Shown piece by piece: positions 17,071-26,281 of a stretch of DNA of 64,000 bases. Origin of the DNA: Psychroflexus sp. MES1-P1E (GTDB lineage Bacteria > Bacteroidota > Bacteroidia > Flavobacteriales > Flavobacteriaceae); the NCBI RefSeq assembly GCF_002836055.1, contig NZ_PJBS01000157.1:1-64000 (forward strand), read 5' to 3'. The notes beneath the pieces were generated by a model, which was not told where the DNA came from, searched no databases, and saw only the letters and a list, made by a program, of their open reading frames with translations. A program made the translations under genes and the position numbers. Within the stretch, counting starts at the first letter, position 1. Each line of letters starts with the position of its first letter.

Positions 17071-17460
17071 TTATAACAATGATTTTAACCAGTCTTTACC
17101 ATCCTTTTCAATTGAAAACACCTTATAAGGAACTGGTTGTTTCTGAAGTAGTAAAATCGATTTTAATGCTATTTTAATAATGAGACTTGGAATTATATAA
17201 GCAGTTCCCTGACACTGATTTTGGATAAGTGTCCAATTTTCTTTTATCCAATTAGCCTGTTGATTTTGGTGAGAGAATTTAGGAGTAACCGCTTTAGACG
17301 CCTCAAAAATAATAGCAATAGGTTGTTGATGAGAATAGCATTCTTTAAGGGCTTTTAAGTAGTGATGAAAATTCAAATCTGTACTTTTCTCTCCTGTAAA
17401 GCTAACTTTCACTATTGGAAAAGCAGAATTATCAATAACGGCGTAGGGTTTATGTTCCAT
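17071..17460 (-). CDS. Conserved hypothetical protein, possibly STAS/SpoIIAA-like
   Basis: A 129-residue soluble protein without signal peptide. The early pattern AVIDNSAFPIVKVSFTGE, then a helix, AIIFEASKAVTP and a late amphipathic helix resemble the alternating fold of STAS/SEC14-like small proteins, but no defining motif is present, so this is only a suggestion. A reverse-strand -7 box TAACTTTG at 17468-17475 lies directly before its ATG, giving a very short leader. It is on the same strand as gltBD but probably separately transcribed. Confidence 0.6.
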   Translation of the reverse strand: MEHKPYAVIDNSAFPIVKVSFTGEKSTDLNFHHYLKALKECYSHQQPIAIIFEASKAVTPKFSHQNQQANWIKENWTLIQNQCQGTAYIIPSLIIKIALKSILLLQKQPVPYKVFSIEKDGKDWLKSLL

Positions 17461-17483
17461 ATAGGATCAAAGTTAAATAAAAT

Positions 17484-18941
17484 TTAGACTTCAAGATTTA
17501 AAAAAGAATCGTTTTTAGAGGGTAATTCTGTACTCCCCATTAAAAATTCATCTACTTCTCTAGCGGCTTCTCTTCCTTCAGAAATCGCCCAAACTACCAA
17601 AGACTGCCCTCTTCGAGCATCTCCTGCTGCAAAAATCGATTCTACGCTAGTTTTATACTCTTTAGCTTCAACAGTTCCTGCCTTAGATTGCGTTACGCCT
17701 AAACTTTTTAGAAGAGCATTTTCTGGTTGTGTAAATCCTACAGCTAGCAAAGCCAACGCACAAGGTAGTAATCGCTCTGTCCCTTCAATTTCTTTCATTT
17801 GTTGTCTACCTCGGTCGTTTACCCATTCGGTATCAACGAGTTTGATATGAGCAAGTTCTCCCTTATCATTCCCTACAAATTCTTTGGTCAAAGTACTCCA
17901 TTTACGTTCACCACCTTCATCGTGAGAAGAGGACGTTCTTAAAGTCATAGGCCACATAGGCCAAGGGTCCTTTTCGCCTCGTTTGCTTTGTGGTTTGGGC
18001 ATAAGCTCAAGTTGAAGTACCGAAGCAGCACCTTGTCGATGAGAGGTTCCTATACAATCCGAGCCTGTATCTCCACCACCAATAACAACTACATTTTTAC
18101 CTTCAGCAGATAGTTTATTATCACACTTTATCCCTGAGATTTCTTTATTCTGAAGCGTTAAAAAATCCATTGCATAATGGATACCTTTTAAATCGCGTCC
18201 AGGAATAGGTAAATTTCTAGGTACAGTACACCCCGTACAAACGACAATCGCATCAAAATCTTCCTTAAGCATTTCAGGATTGATACTTTTGCCTACTTCT
18301 GCATTGACTTTGAAACGGACACCTTCATCATCCATAATTTGAATTCGTCTATCCACTACCCATTTTTCGAGTTTAAAATCTGGAATTCCATAACGAAGCA
18401 ATCCTCCAATTTTAGATTCTCTTTCAAAAACAGTCACCCAATGTCCTGCTTTATTAAGTTGATCTGCAGCAGCAAGGCCTGCAGGACCAGATCCAATTAC
18501 TGCAATTTTTTTCTCTGTCCTCACTTCTGGTGTATTGGAGGTCATAAACCCCAGTTCATGGGCTTTTTCAGCTATTGTTTTTTCAATATGTTCTATGGCT
18601 ACTGGAGATTTATTAATGCCTAACACACAGCTAGCTTCACAAGGAGCAGGGCAAATCCTACCTGTAAATTCTGGAAAGTTATTGGTAGAATACAATATCG
18701 AAACCGCATCTTCCCAATTTTCATCGTAAACAGCTTCATTAAACTCTGGTATAATATTTCCTAAGGGGCATCCCGAATGACAAAATGGAACTCCACAGTC
18801 CATACATCTTGCAGCTTGAGTTTTGGTTTTATCCTCTGGAAAAGGCTCAAAAATTTCCTTAAAATCTCCAACTCTATCCTTGGGATTCCTTGTATTTGGA
18901 AGCTCCCTATCATATTTCATAAATCCATCATGTTGTCCCAT
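17484..18941 (-). CDS. gltD: Glutamate synthase (NADPH) small subunit
   Basis: GltD passes electrons from NADPH through FAD to the large subunit. The N-terminus has the cysteine clusters CMDCGVPFCHSGCP and CPAPCEASC for the iron-sulfur centres. Two Rossmann sites follow: AVIGSGPAGLAAADQL for FAD (about residue 147) and VVIGGGDTGSDCIGT for NADPH (about residue 287). The 485-residue length is normal. Its ATG overlaps the gltB stop by one base, so translation is coupled, and the pair makes glutamate from glutamine and 2-oxoglutarate. Confidence 0.97.
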   Translation of the reverse strand: MGQHDGFMKYDRELPNTRNPKDRVGDFKEIFEPFPEDKTKTQAARCMDCGVPFCHSGCPLGNIIPEFNEAVYDENWEDAVSILYSTNNFPEFTGRICPAPCEASCVLGINKSPVAIEHIEKTIAEKAHELGFMTSNTPEVRTEKKIAVIGSGPAGLAAADQLNKAGHWVTVFERESKIGGLLRYGIPDFKLEKWVVDRRIQIMDDEGVRFKVNAEVGKSINPEMLKEDFDAIVVCTGCTVPRNLPIPGRDLKGIHYAMDFLTLQNKEISGIKCDNKLSAEGKNVVVIGGGDTGSDCIGTSHRQGAASVLQLELMPKPQSKRGEKDPWPMWPMTLRTSSSHDEGGERKWSTLTKEFVGNDKGELAHIKLVDTEWVNDRGRQQMKEIEGTERLLPCALALLAVGFTQPENALLKSLGVTQSKAGTVEAKEYKTSVESIFAAGDARRGQSLVVWAISEGREAAREVDEFLMGSTELPSKNDSFLNLEV

Positions 18942-21900
18942 TATGCTACTATTTTTTTATTTTGTTCTTCTTGTTTTTTTGCTTCTAAAACACGCTTGTA
19001 ATCAGTTGGTATCACTTTAATAAATTGAGTGTATATCTCATCAAAACGATCTAGTATTGATTTTGCTTTTTCACTTTTAGTGTAGTGATAATGATTTTCA
19101 ATTAAGGTCTTTAGTTCTTTGTAATCGTCTTTGGAAGGGGATTCTAATCCCACCATAGCTTTGTTACAATTGGATCTAAACGTGTTTTTTTCATCAAAAA
19201 TATAGGCGACACCTCCACTCATCCCTGCAGCAAAGTTTTTGCCTGTTTCTCCTAAAATGACCAATCTACCTTCTGTCATGTATTCGCAGGCATGATCTCC
19301 AACACCTTCAACCACAGCATTTACTCCAGAATTTCTGACTCCAAAACGCTCTCCTGCCATTCCATTAATATAGGCGTATCCTGAAGTTGCTCCATAGAAA
19401 GCAACATTACCAATGATAATATTTTCTTCGGATTTAAATCCAGACGGTTGGGGTGGGTAAATAATCAATTTACCACCTGATAGTCCTTTTCCGAAGTAAT
19501 CATTAGACTCTCCTTCTACTTCAAAAGTGACTCCTTTCGCTAAAAAACAACCAAAGCTTTGCCCAGCGGATCCGTTAAATTTATAATGAATAGTATCTTC
19601 CGCCAGACCTTCAGCTTTATATAATTTACTTATCTCATTAGATAAAATTGCACCAGTAGCACGATTTACATTTCTGAGAGAAAAAGCATGCTTTACCTTA
19701 GTATGATGTTCCAAAGCAGGTTTTGCCTTTTCTAAAAGCTCCCAATCCAACACCTTATCAATTTGATGGTCTTGCTCTATTTGTTTGTATACACCAACTT
19801 GCTCTGAGATTTTTTCTTGATATAAAATCGGACTTAAATCCAAATCTTTGAGTTTCCAAAAGGGAACTTCTTTTCTCATGTTGATGACTTCAGAATGACC
19901 AACCATATCACTAACAGATTTAAAACCAAGTTGGGCCATGATCTCTCTAAGGTCTTCAGCTAAAAAATTGAAGTAATTCACCACATGTTCTGGTTTTCCA
20001 GTGAATAATTTCCGCAATTCTGGATTTTGAGTTGCCACTCCTACTGGACATGTATTGGTATGGCATTTCCTCATCATAATGCAACCTTCTACAATCAAAG
20101 CTGCTGTGGAAACACCCCATTCTTCTGCTCCTAAAAGGGTAGCAATAGCCAAATCCCTTCCTGTTCGCATTTGTCCATCTGCTTGAACTGTAATCCGACT
20201 TCTTAAATTGTTCTTGACAAGCGTTTGGTGTGCTTCAGATAGCCCTAATTCCCAAGGTAAACCCGCGTGGCGAATAGAGCTTAAGGGTGAAGCGCCTGTC
20301 CCGCCATCAGCGCCAGAGATTAAAACTACATCTGCATTGGCTTTAGCTACTCCAGCAGCCACAGTCCCTACACCTGCTTGAGAGACCAACTTAACGTTTA
20401 TCCTAGCAGCACGATTTGCATTTTTCAAATCGAAAATAAGTTGAGCTAGATCCTCTATAGAATAAATATCGTGGTGAGGTGGAGGGGATATTAATCCAAC
20501 TCCTGGGGTTGAATGTCTTACTCTACCTATCCATTCGTCCACTTTATGGCCAGGTAACTGTCCCCCTTCTCCAGGCTTAGCGCCTTGTGCCATTTTAATT
20601 TGCAACTCATCTGCATTGGTAAGGTAATAACTTGTGACGCCAAAACGCCCTGAAGCCACTTGTTTTATAGCAGATCGCTCCCAATCTCCATTGGATTTTA
20701 CATCAAATCTAACTTCGTCTTCGCCTCCCTCTCCACTGTTACTTTTTGCACCAATCCGATTCATAGCAATAGCCAATGTAGAATGCGCTTCATGGGAAAT
20801 TGAGCCAAAGGACATCGCTCCCGTTGCGAAACGTTTCATAATATCTTTGGCAGGTTCTACTTCAGATATTGGAATAGGCGTTCTTTTTTTAAATTCAAAA
20901 AGACCTCTAAGTGTCAGCGACTCTTTAAGCTGATCGTTGACTTCGTTAGCGAACTTCTTATAAAGCGCAAAATTATTTGTTTTTGTAGAATGTTGAAGCA
21001 AGTGGATAGTTTGTGGATTAAACAGATGCTTTTCACCACGTTGTTTCCATCGGTACACTCCGCCCACTTCGAGACTCTGTTTTACCCCTTTATTATCTGG
21101 ATAAGCCTTGTGATGTCTAACCAAAACTTCTTTGGCAAGTCCATCAAAATCGATGCCTTCAATTCTCGAAATTGTACCCTTAAAGCATTTTTCTACCACT
21201 GTATTATGCAACCCTAAAGCTTCAAAAATTTGAGCCCCTTGGTAAGATTGTAAGGTACTAATACCCATTTTGGATAAGATTTTTAATAAACCGTACCCAA
21301 TCGCTTCTTGATAATTCGAAACTGCCTTTTCCTTTGTAATATCTGCATCCAACCTACCCTCTTCTTGAAGATGTTCAATAGATTGAATAGCTAGATAGGG
21401 ATAGACCGCACTTGCTCCATAACCGATTAAAGTAGCAAAATGATGTGTTTCTCTTACATCTCCTGCTTCAACAACAATTCCTACCTTAGTTCTTAAATTG
21501 AGTTTTACGAGATGATGGTGAACAGCACCTGTAGAGAGTAAAGAAGGGATAGGAGCATGATCTATATCGATAGCTTTGTCTGAAAGTATCAGAACTTTCT
21601 TACCAGATTCTACAGCTTTCTCTGCTGCTTTACAAACCAAATCAATGGCTTTTTCCAAACTATCTGTCTTGCCATCCGCTTCAAAAACACAGTTGATAAA
21701 AGCATAATCGAAACCTTTTTCCTTTAAGTACTTAAACTTTTCTATATCAGAATTTAGCAATACAGGTTGAGAAATATGTATTTGTTTAGTGTGTAATTCT
21801 GTTTCATCTAAAATATTAAGACTTTCTCCCACCCTTGTAAATAATGACATTACCATACGTTCACGTATAGGATCAATAGGAGGATTACTCACTTGGGCAA

Positions 21901-23458
21901 AAAGTTGCTTGAAGTAATTAGCAATATGTTGACTTTGTTTACTCAAAATAGCAAGCGGAGTATCGGCTCCCATAGAACCGATGGGCTCTGTAGCTCTTAC
22001 AGCCATATCGCCTAAAATGATTTTCAATTCTTCTGAAGTGTACCCGTAAGCATTCTGTAAGTGAAGAAGGTCTTTCCTGGAGAGGATTTGTTTTTCAAAT
22101 TCTGGAACTGGCTGATGTCTAAGCTTAATTCTCTGATTTTTGATCCACTGTGAATAGGATTTATCTTTTACAATCCTGTGTTTGATTTCATCATCAAAAA
22201 GGACTTTATTTTGATCTAGATCTGCAAGAACCATACGACCTGGTTGTAGTCTTCCTTTTTTAATGATTTCACTTGGATCTACTGGAAGTGCTCCAGCTTC
22301 AGAAGAAATTATAAGTCTGTTGGTCGAGGTGATGCAATATCGTGAAGGCCTTAAACCGTTTCTATCTAATGTAGCACCAACCCGTTTTCCATCTGTAAAA
22401 ATTAGAGCCGCCGGACCATCCCAAGGTTCCATAATAGAAGCATGGTATTTGTAAAAGGCTTTACGCTCTGGATCTATAGAGACATTGTCTTGCCATGCCT
22501 CTGGGACTAGCATCATCATTGCATGCTCCAATGGGCGTCCATCTAATACTAACATCTCTACCATGGCATCCAAATTAGCAGAATCTGAATGTTCTGGATT
22601 TGTGATTGGTAACAAACGTTTTAAATCTGAATCTGAGAAAACTTTAGATTTGAAATTTGCTTCTTTCGACTTCATTTTCGTCACATTACCTCGAATGGTA
22701 TTGATCTCGCCATTATGAGCGGTAAAGTGAAAAGGCTGCGCTAACTTCCAATTTGGAAAAGTATTGGTCGAAAATCGAGAATGGATAATTGCAAAGGCTG
22801 ATTTAAATTTAGTATTTCTAAGATCTTCAAAGTAAGCTCTTAACTGATTAGTCCTTAATTGACCTTTATAGATCATCGTTTTTGTAGACATACTACAAAC
22901 ATAAAATGCTTTATTATTTCCTTTAAGATGGTGACCAATATAATGTGTCACAGAATTTCTAAGGACAAATAACTTTCGTTCTAATTCGTCATTAGACATT
23001 TCAGTTTTAGGTTGTATGATGACTTGTTTTATGAGAGGCTCTGAGGGTTTAGCGCCAACTCCAGGAACTTTAGGATCAGTGGGCACTTCTCTATACCCCA
23101 AAATATCAAGGCCTAAATCCTCTGCGTGTTCTTTAAGGATGTCTTCACATTGCTCAGCGACGCTTGGCATCTTAGGAAAAAACAACATCCCCACCCCAAC
23201 TGGTCTTTTTGAGTCTAAACTGACATTAGCTTCTTTTGATATCCAGTTGATAAAGTCTTTATCAATTTGTAACAGTATCCCTGCCCCATCTCCAGTTTCT
23301 GGATCTGCACCAGTTCCTCCTCGATGCTCCATATTTTCCAACATGGTTAAAGCATCATCTATTAATTTAAACTCTTTTTTACCGTCAATATTTATAACTG
23401 TTCCGATTCCGCAAGCATCATGTTCAAAACTAGGATCGTATAACGAATTTCTCTTCAT
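18941..23458 (-). CDS. gltB: Glutamate synthase large subunit
   Basis: The 1505-residue catalytic subunit of GOGAT. Order of domains: class-II amidotransferase with the nucleophile Cys16 in HDACGIG, a central domain, an FMN-binding synthase domain (GAKSNSGEGGEDEVR to GGTGASPLSSIRHAG), the 3Fe-4S cysteines in CHTNTCPVGVATQNPELR, and the C-terminal GxGxG beta-helix (GVGDHACEYMTEGRLVILG). Only 15 residues precede the nucleophilic cysteine, so the propeptide is short. It is the first gene of the gltBD operon; no TAnnTTTG box was found right before the start. Confidence 0.97.
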   Translation of the reverse strand: MKRNSLYDPSFEHDACGIGTVINIDGKKEFKLIDDALTMLENMEHRGGTGADPETGDGAGILLQIDKDFINWISKEANVSLDSKRPVGVGMLFFPKMPSVAEQCEDILKEHAEDLGLDILGYREVPTDPKVPGVGAKPSEPLIKQVIIQPKTEMSNDELERKLFVLRNSVTHYIGHHLKGNNKAFYVCSMSTKTMIYKGQLRTNQLRAYFEDLRNTKFKSAFAIIHSRFSTNTFPNWKLAQPFHFTAHNGEINTIRGNVTKMKSKEANFKSKVFSDSDLKRLLPITNPEHSDSANLDAMVEMLVLDGRPLEHAMMMLVPEAWQDNVSIDPERKAFYKYHASIMEPWDGPAALIFTDGKRVGATLDRNGLRPSRYCITSTNRLIISSEAGALPVDPSEIIKKGRLQPGRMVLADLDQNKVLFDDEIKHRIVKDKSYSQWIKNQRIKLRHQPVPEFEKQILSRKDLLHLQNAYGYTSEELKIILGDMAVRATEPIGSMGADTPLAILSKQSQHIANYFKQLFAQVSNPPIDPIRERMVMSLFTRVGESLNILDETELHTKQIHISQPVLLNSDIEKFKYLKEKGFDYAFINCVFEADGKTDSLEKAIDLVCKAAEKAVESGKKVLILSDKAIDIDHAPIPSLLSTGAVHHHLVKLNLRTKVGIVVEAGDVRETHHFATLIGYGASAVYPYLAIQSIEHLQEEGRLDADITKEKAVSNYQEAIGYGLLKILSKMGISTLQSYQGAQIFEALGLHNTVVEKCFKGTISRIEGIDFDGLAKEVLVRHHKAYPDNKGVKQSLEVGGVYRWKQRGEKHLFNPQTIHLLQHSTKTNNFALYKKFANEVNDQLKESLTLRGLFEFKKRTPIPISEVEPAKDIMKRFATGAMSFGSISHEAHSTLAIAMNRIGAKSNSGEGGEDEVRFDVKSNGDWERSAIKQVASGRFGVTSYYLTNADELQIKMAQGAKPGEGGQLPGHKVDEWIGRVRHSTPGVGLISPPPHHDIYSIEDLAQLIFDLKNANRAARINVKLVSQAGVGTVAAGVAKANADVVLISGADGGTGASPLSSIRHAGLPWELGLSEAHQTLVKNNLRSRITVQADGQMRTGRDLAIATLLGAEEWGVSTAALIVEGCIMMRKCHTNTCPVGVATQNPELRKLFTGKPEHVVNYFNFLAEDLREIMAQLGFKSVSDMVGHSEVINMRKEVPFWKLKDLDLSPILYQEKISEQVGVYKQIEQDHQIDKVLDWELLEKAKPALEHHTKVKHAFSLRNVNRATGAILSNEISKLYKAEGLAEDTIHYKFNGSAGQSFGCFLAKGVTFEVEGESNDYFGKGLSGGKLIIYPPQPSGFKSEENIIIGNVAFYGATSGYAYINGMAGERFGVRNSGVNAVVEGVGDHACEYMTEGRLVILGETGKNFAAGMSGGVAYIFDEKNTFRSNCNKAMVGLESPSKDDYKELKTLIENHYHYTKSEKAKSILDRFDEIYTQFIKVIPTDYKRVLEAKKQEEQNKKIVA

Positions 23459-23803
23459 AAGCTCTGATTAAAATTTATATAAGAATAATTTATTAAAACT
23501 AGTTAATTTTAAAGAAGATAACCAGTAATTACACTATTCTTAAGTATATATTTTGTTAAAATCGACATTTATACAGTTCTTGTTTTTTTTGAGAGGATGA
23601 CTCAGAAATCTAAATACGCAACTTTTTGTTATGTCTAATTTATGCTTATAAATCCTAAAAAGGAATGCTTCAAATTTTAGAATACTCCAGCTAATTGTTA
23701 GATTTGTACGTTTCTATAAAATGAATGCATTTAAATTTATAATTTAACTTCAGAAAAAATAATCAGATAAATTCTTAACTTTGCATTTACTAAATCACTT
23801 AAG
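23459..23803. other. Divergent intergenic region between gltB and an ExbD-like gene
   Basis: No gene is visible in these 345 AT-rich bases. It must hold the promoter of gltBD (reverse), which I could not locate by the TAnnTTTG pattern. On the forward strand a -7 box TAACTTTG at 23776-23783 lies 20 bp before the ATG of the gene at 23804. Confidence 0.5.
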
Positions 23804-24361
23804 ATGAAAACCTTACTCCCTTTTTTTTTAATTTTACTTTTATCGAATCTAAGCTTTGGACAGCAATGGCTTGATACTACTTGTAAAATTGAGAATGAAA
23901 TAACCAATGAGGAATATACTTCAGCTCAATCCAATAATATTTTAACGCTGATTATAGATCAAGAAGGGAAGCTTTTAATGAACGGACAAAAGAAAGAAGG
24001 CCTTTCAGAAATACAGTTTAAAGAATTGGTATATGATTTTTTATCAAACCCATCGAGTGTAAAAACTAAGTCAGACTCTCCCAAGCAGGCTATCATAGCT
24101 TTAGGATCTTATGGCAAACACAAAAATTATGACCTTATCTTAAGATATGTTAGGGAAGTATATTTGTATGCTTGGGATGCTTATTCGGAAGAAAAATATC
24201 AGGTTATTTACTCAGATTTGGATTGTAAAAAGAGAGAGAAGATAAGAAGTAAAAACTTTCCCTATAACATTATAGAGTTAGGCAAAGATAAAGAGGATTC
24301 TAAAAAACCTAGCTCTACTCCTGGCATACCCCCATTTGCAGGAGATGTCATCGATAATTAA
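23804..24361 (+). CDS. Secreted ExbD/TolR-like periplasmic domain protein
   Basis: The protein starts with a cleavable signal peptide (LLPFFLILLLSNLSFG-QQ) rather than the N-terminal membrane anchor that ExbD/TolR normally has. The body matches the ExbD periplasmic domain of Bacteroidota: NNILTLIIDQEGKLLMNGQ, a DFLSNP stretch, AIIALGSYGKHKNYDLILRYVREV, and NFPYNIIEL. ExbD transmits proton-motive force to TonB; a soluble version lacking the transmembrane Asp could not conduct protons. No exbB or tonB is next to it. It ends 4 bp inside the convergent lipoprotein gene. Role unknown. Confidence 0.65.
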   Translation: MKTLLPFFLILLLSNLSFGQQWLDTTCKIENEITNEEYTSAQSNNILTLIIDQEGKLLMNGQKKEGLSEIQFKELVYDFLSNPSSVKTKSDSPKQAIIALGSYGKHKNYDLILRYVREVYLYAWDAYSEEKYQVIYSDLDCKKREKIRSKNFPYNIIELGKDKEDSKKPSSTPGIPPFAGDVIDN

Positions 24362-24831
24362 ATATCTAAGTCTATAGTTTGTACAACTTGAGATTTATTT
24401 GATTTTATCTCTAAATGCAAGGAAATATAGTCATTCAAGTTGATGAGCTTAAGGACTCCAGAATTTATTTTTTCAAAACCTTTATCTGGACAATCACATA
24501 ATTTTCCAAACATAACTTTTTGATTTTTCAAGCTGTGATTTTCTGAATGAATTTCTTTAAACCTCAAGGGTATTTGAAGATAAACCTCTTCACTGTAGCC
24601 TTTATTGGTAGAATCTTTGTATTTAATAAATACCACTTGAAAGTCTTTATCCTGTTCCAAGGTAACTTCGGTTATTCCGGTATTGTCTTCTTTTAAAATA
24701 AGTCTAGACTCCTTAAAGACTTCAACTTCGCAATCTCCATCACCAGGACACTCTTGAAGTAATGGTAAATCCGTTTGAGAACTTTTGCAAGCCGCAAGTA
24801 GGATAACAACCAAAAGGGTAAAATATTTCAT
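24358..24831 (-). CDS. Lipoprotein of unknown function
   Basis: The signal peptide MKYFTLLVVILLAACKSS has the lipobox LLAAC, so the mature protein starts at Cys16. The 140-residue mature part has conserved-looking cysteines in CPGDGDCEVEVF and CDCPDKGFE and many alternating hydrophobics, suggesting a beta-rich extracytoplasmic domain. No known family is recognised. I chose ATG24831 rather than an upstream TTG at 24852, which would place residues before the signal. Convergent with the ExbD-like gene, overlapping it by 4 bp. Confidence 0.65.
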   Translation of the reverse strand: MKYFTLLVVILLAACKSSQTDLPLLQECPGDGDCEVEVFKESRLILKEDNTGITEVTLEQDKDFQVVFIKYKDSTNKGYSEEVYLQIPLRFKEIHSENHSLKNQKVMFGKLCDCPDKGFEKINSGVLKLINLNDYISLHLEIKSNKSQVVQTIDLDI

Positions 24832-24976
24832 TCTAAATATATTCTTGTGCAAATGAAGGCATACTTAATTTAAGCACTGAAGGTTTAAACAATAATTTAT
24901 CAGTTTTACAAAACCCAAAGCACTAACAATAACTTTTGTTTAACTACAAACCTATTTTATTAAACAATAAAATCTC

Positions 24977-24984
24977 TATTTTTG
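24977..24984 (+). promoter_or_regulatory. -7 box almost touching the start codon of the SRPBCC gene
   Basis: TATTTTTG matches TAnnTTTG and ends 4 bases before the ATG at 24989. If functional, transcription would begin at or within a few bases of the start codon, giving a leaderless or nearly leaderless mRNA. No -33 TTG is seen at 17-23 bp, which lowers confidence. Confidence 0.45.
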
Positions 24985-24988
24985 AACC

Positions 24989-25447
24989 ATGATATATGAA
25001 ATTCATACTCTCCAAAAACTCCCTATTTCTAAGCAAGAAGCCTGGGATTTTCTATCCGATCCTAAAAATTTAAAGAAAATAATGCCAGACGAAATGGGTT
25101 TCGAAATCATGTCTGGCGCAGATCGTAAAATGTTTACAGGTCAACTCTTGCAATATAAAGTTACACCACTACCAGGATTCAAGACCAATTGGGTTACTGA
25201 AATTACTCACGTAGAAAAACCAGATTATTTTGTGGATATCCAATTGTATGGTCCTTATGCTTTATGGCATCATAAACATTTTATTCATGAAATTGAAGGA
25301 GGAGTTGAAATTGAAGATCTTGTGCATTATAAGATTCCCTTTGGAATTTTAGGAAGAATGATGCACCCTATACTAGTTAAACCGAAATTAAACGAAATAT
25401 TTAAGGCTCGCGAAGCTAAAATGGTCGAAAAATTTGGTCAATATTAA
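24989..25447 (+). CDS. SRPBCC (START-like) ligand-binding protein
   Basis: A 152-residue cytoplasmic protein with the helix-grip pattern of SRPBCC proteins: opening strand YEIHTLQKLPISKQEAWDFL, then a DPKNLKKIMP turn, and central strands such as WVTEITHVEKPDYFVDIQL, ending in the long helix of KPKLNEIFKAREAKMVEKF. These domains bind hydrophobic ligands such as lipids or pigments. It is 17 bp before an SDR gene and upstream of two photolyase-type genes; the ligand may relate to that set, but this is inference from position. Confidence 0.85.
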   Translation: MIYEIHTLQKLPISKQEAWDFLSDPKNLKKIMPDEMGFEIMSGADRKMFTGQLLQYKVTPLPGFKTNWVTEITHVEKPDYFVDIQLYGPYALWHHKHFIHEIEGGVEIEDLVHYKIPFGILGRMMHPILVKPKLNEIFKAREAKMVEKFGQY

Positions 25448-25464
25448 ATTTAAATTTATAACTG

Positions 25465-26163
25465 ATGAGAAAGAATATTTTATTAATTGGAGGAACGAAA
25501 GGAATTGGACTAGAAATCGTAAAAGAACTTAGTCCAGATCACAATATTATTGTTGCTTCGAGATCTGATGAAAATTTATCTGATTATGATGTAACGCATC
25601 ACATGTTTGATGCATTAACAGATGATATATCTGAATTAGATTTACCAGACACCTTAGATGGCTTTGTATATTGCCCAGGTAGCATCAATTTGAAACCTTT
25701 TAAAATGATGAAGCCAGAAATTTTTGAACAAGATATGCAAATCAACTTTATGAGTTTAATGAAGGCTACACATGGAGTTATTTCAAAATTGAAAAATTCA
25801 AAACAAGCTAGTATTGTTTATTTTAGTACTGTAGCTGTACAAACAGGTTTGCCTTATCATACAAGTGTTGCGGCAGCTAAAGGAGCTATAGAAGGATTTG
25901 CTAGATCTTTAGCCGCAGAATATGCGCCTACATTTAGAGTAAACGTTATTGCACCATCACTTGTGAATACACCTTTGGCTAATAAATTATTAGGAAACGA
26001 TAAGAAGAAAGAAAAGATGGACGAAAGACACCCCTTAAAACGAGTTGGTGAACCTTCAGACATTGGTAAAATGGCAAGTTTCTTATTGTCGGATAACTCT
26101 ACTTGGATGACAGGACAAGTTATTGGAGTTGACGGTGGCATGGGAAGCTTAAATGTAAGCTAG
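25465..26163 (+). CDS. Short-chain dehydrogenase/reductase
   Basis: A 232-residue NAD(P)-dependent SDR. The cofactor loop is LLIGGTKGIGLEI at the N-terminus. The catalytic set is a Ser in VYFSTVAV, then Tyr-x3-Lys: here the segment reads YHTSVAAAKGA, so Tyr-x3-Lys is not in classical spacing and the exact catalytic lysine is unclear. The C-terminal VNVIAPSLVNTPL and SDNSTWMTGQVIGVDGG are standard. It follows the SRPBCC gene closely and ends just before a strong terminator, so the two form a short operon ahead of the photolyase genes. Confidence 0.88.
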   Translation: MRKNILLIGGTKGIGLEIVKELSPDHNIIVASRSDENLSDYDVTHHMFDALTDDISELDLPDTLDGFVYCPGSINLKPFKMMKPEIFEQDMQINFMSLMKATHGVISKLKNSKQASIVYFSTVAVQTGLPYHTSVAAAKGAIEGFARSLAAEYAPTFRVNVIAPSLVNTPLANKLLGNDKKKEKMDERHPLKRVGEPSDIGKMASFLLSDNSTWMTGQVIGVDGGMGSLNVS

Positions 26164-26207
26164 ATCCCTACAACAGCAAATTAATTTGATGTAAAATAAT
26201 TTTAAAG

Positions 26208-26247
26208 AAATCTTCTTGCAAGTCACTCAACTTGTAAGAAGATTTTT
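26208..26247 (+). terminator. Rho-independent terminator after the SDR gene
   Basis: Arms at 26208-26223 and 26230-26245 pair over 16 positions with one G-U; the loop is CACTCA and the right arm ends in a T run. It separates the SRPBCC-SDR pair from the photolyase gene starting at 26282. Confidence 0.75.
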
Positions 26248-26281
26248 AAATTTATAAAAAGGTTTTAAAAAACAGTTCAAA

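Noticed and set aside
23016-23471. 151-codon open frame antisense to the gltB start
   Set aside because: Opposite-strand shadow of a conserved enzyme; no family resemblance.
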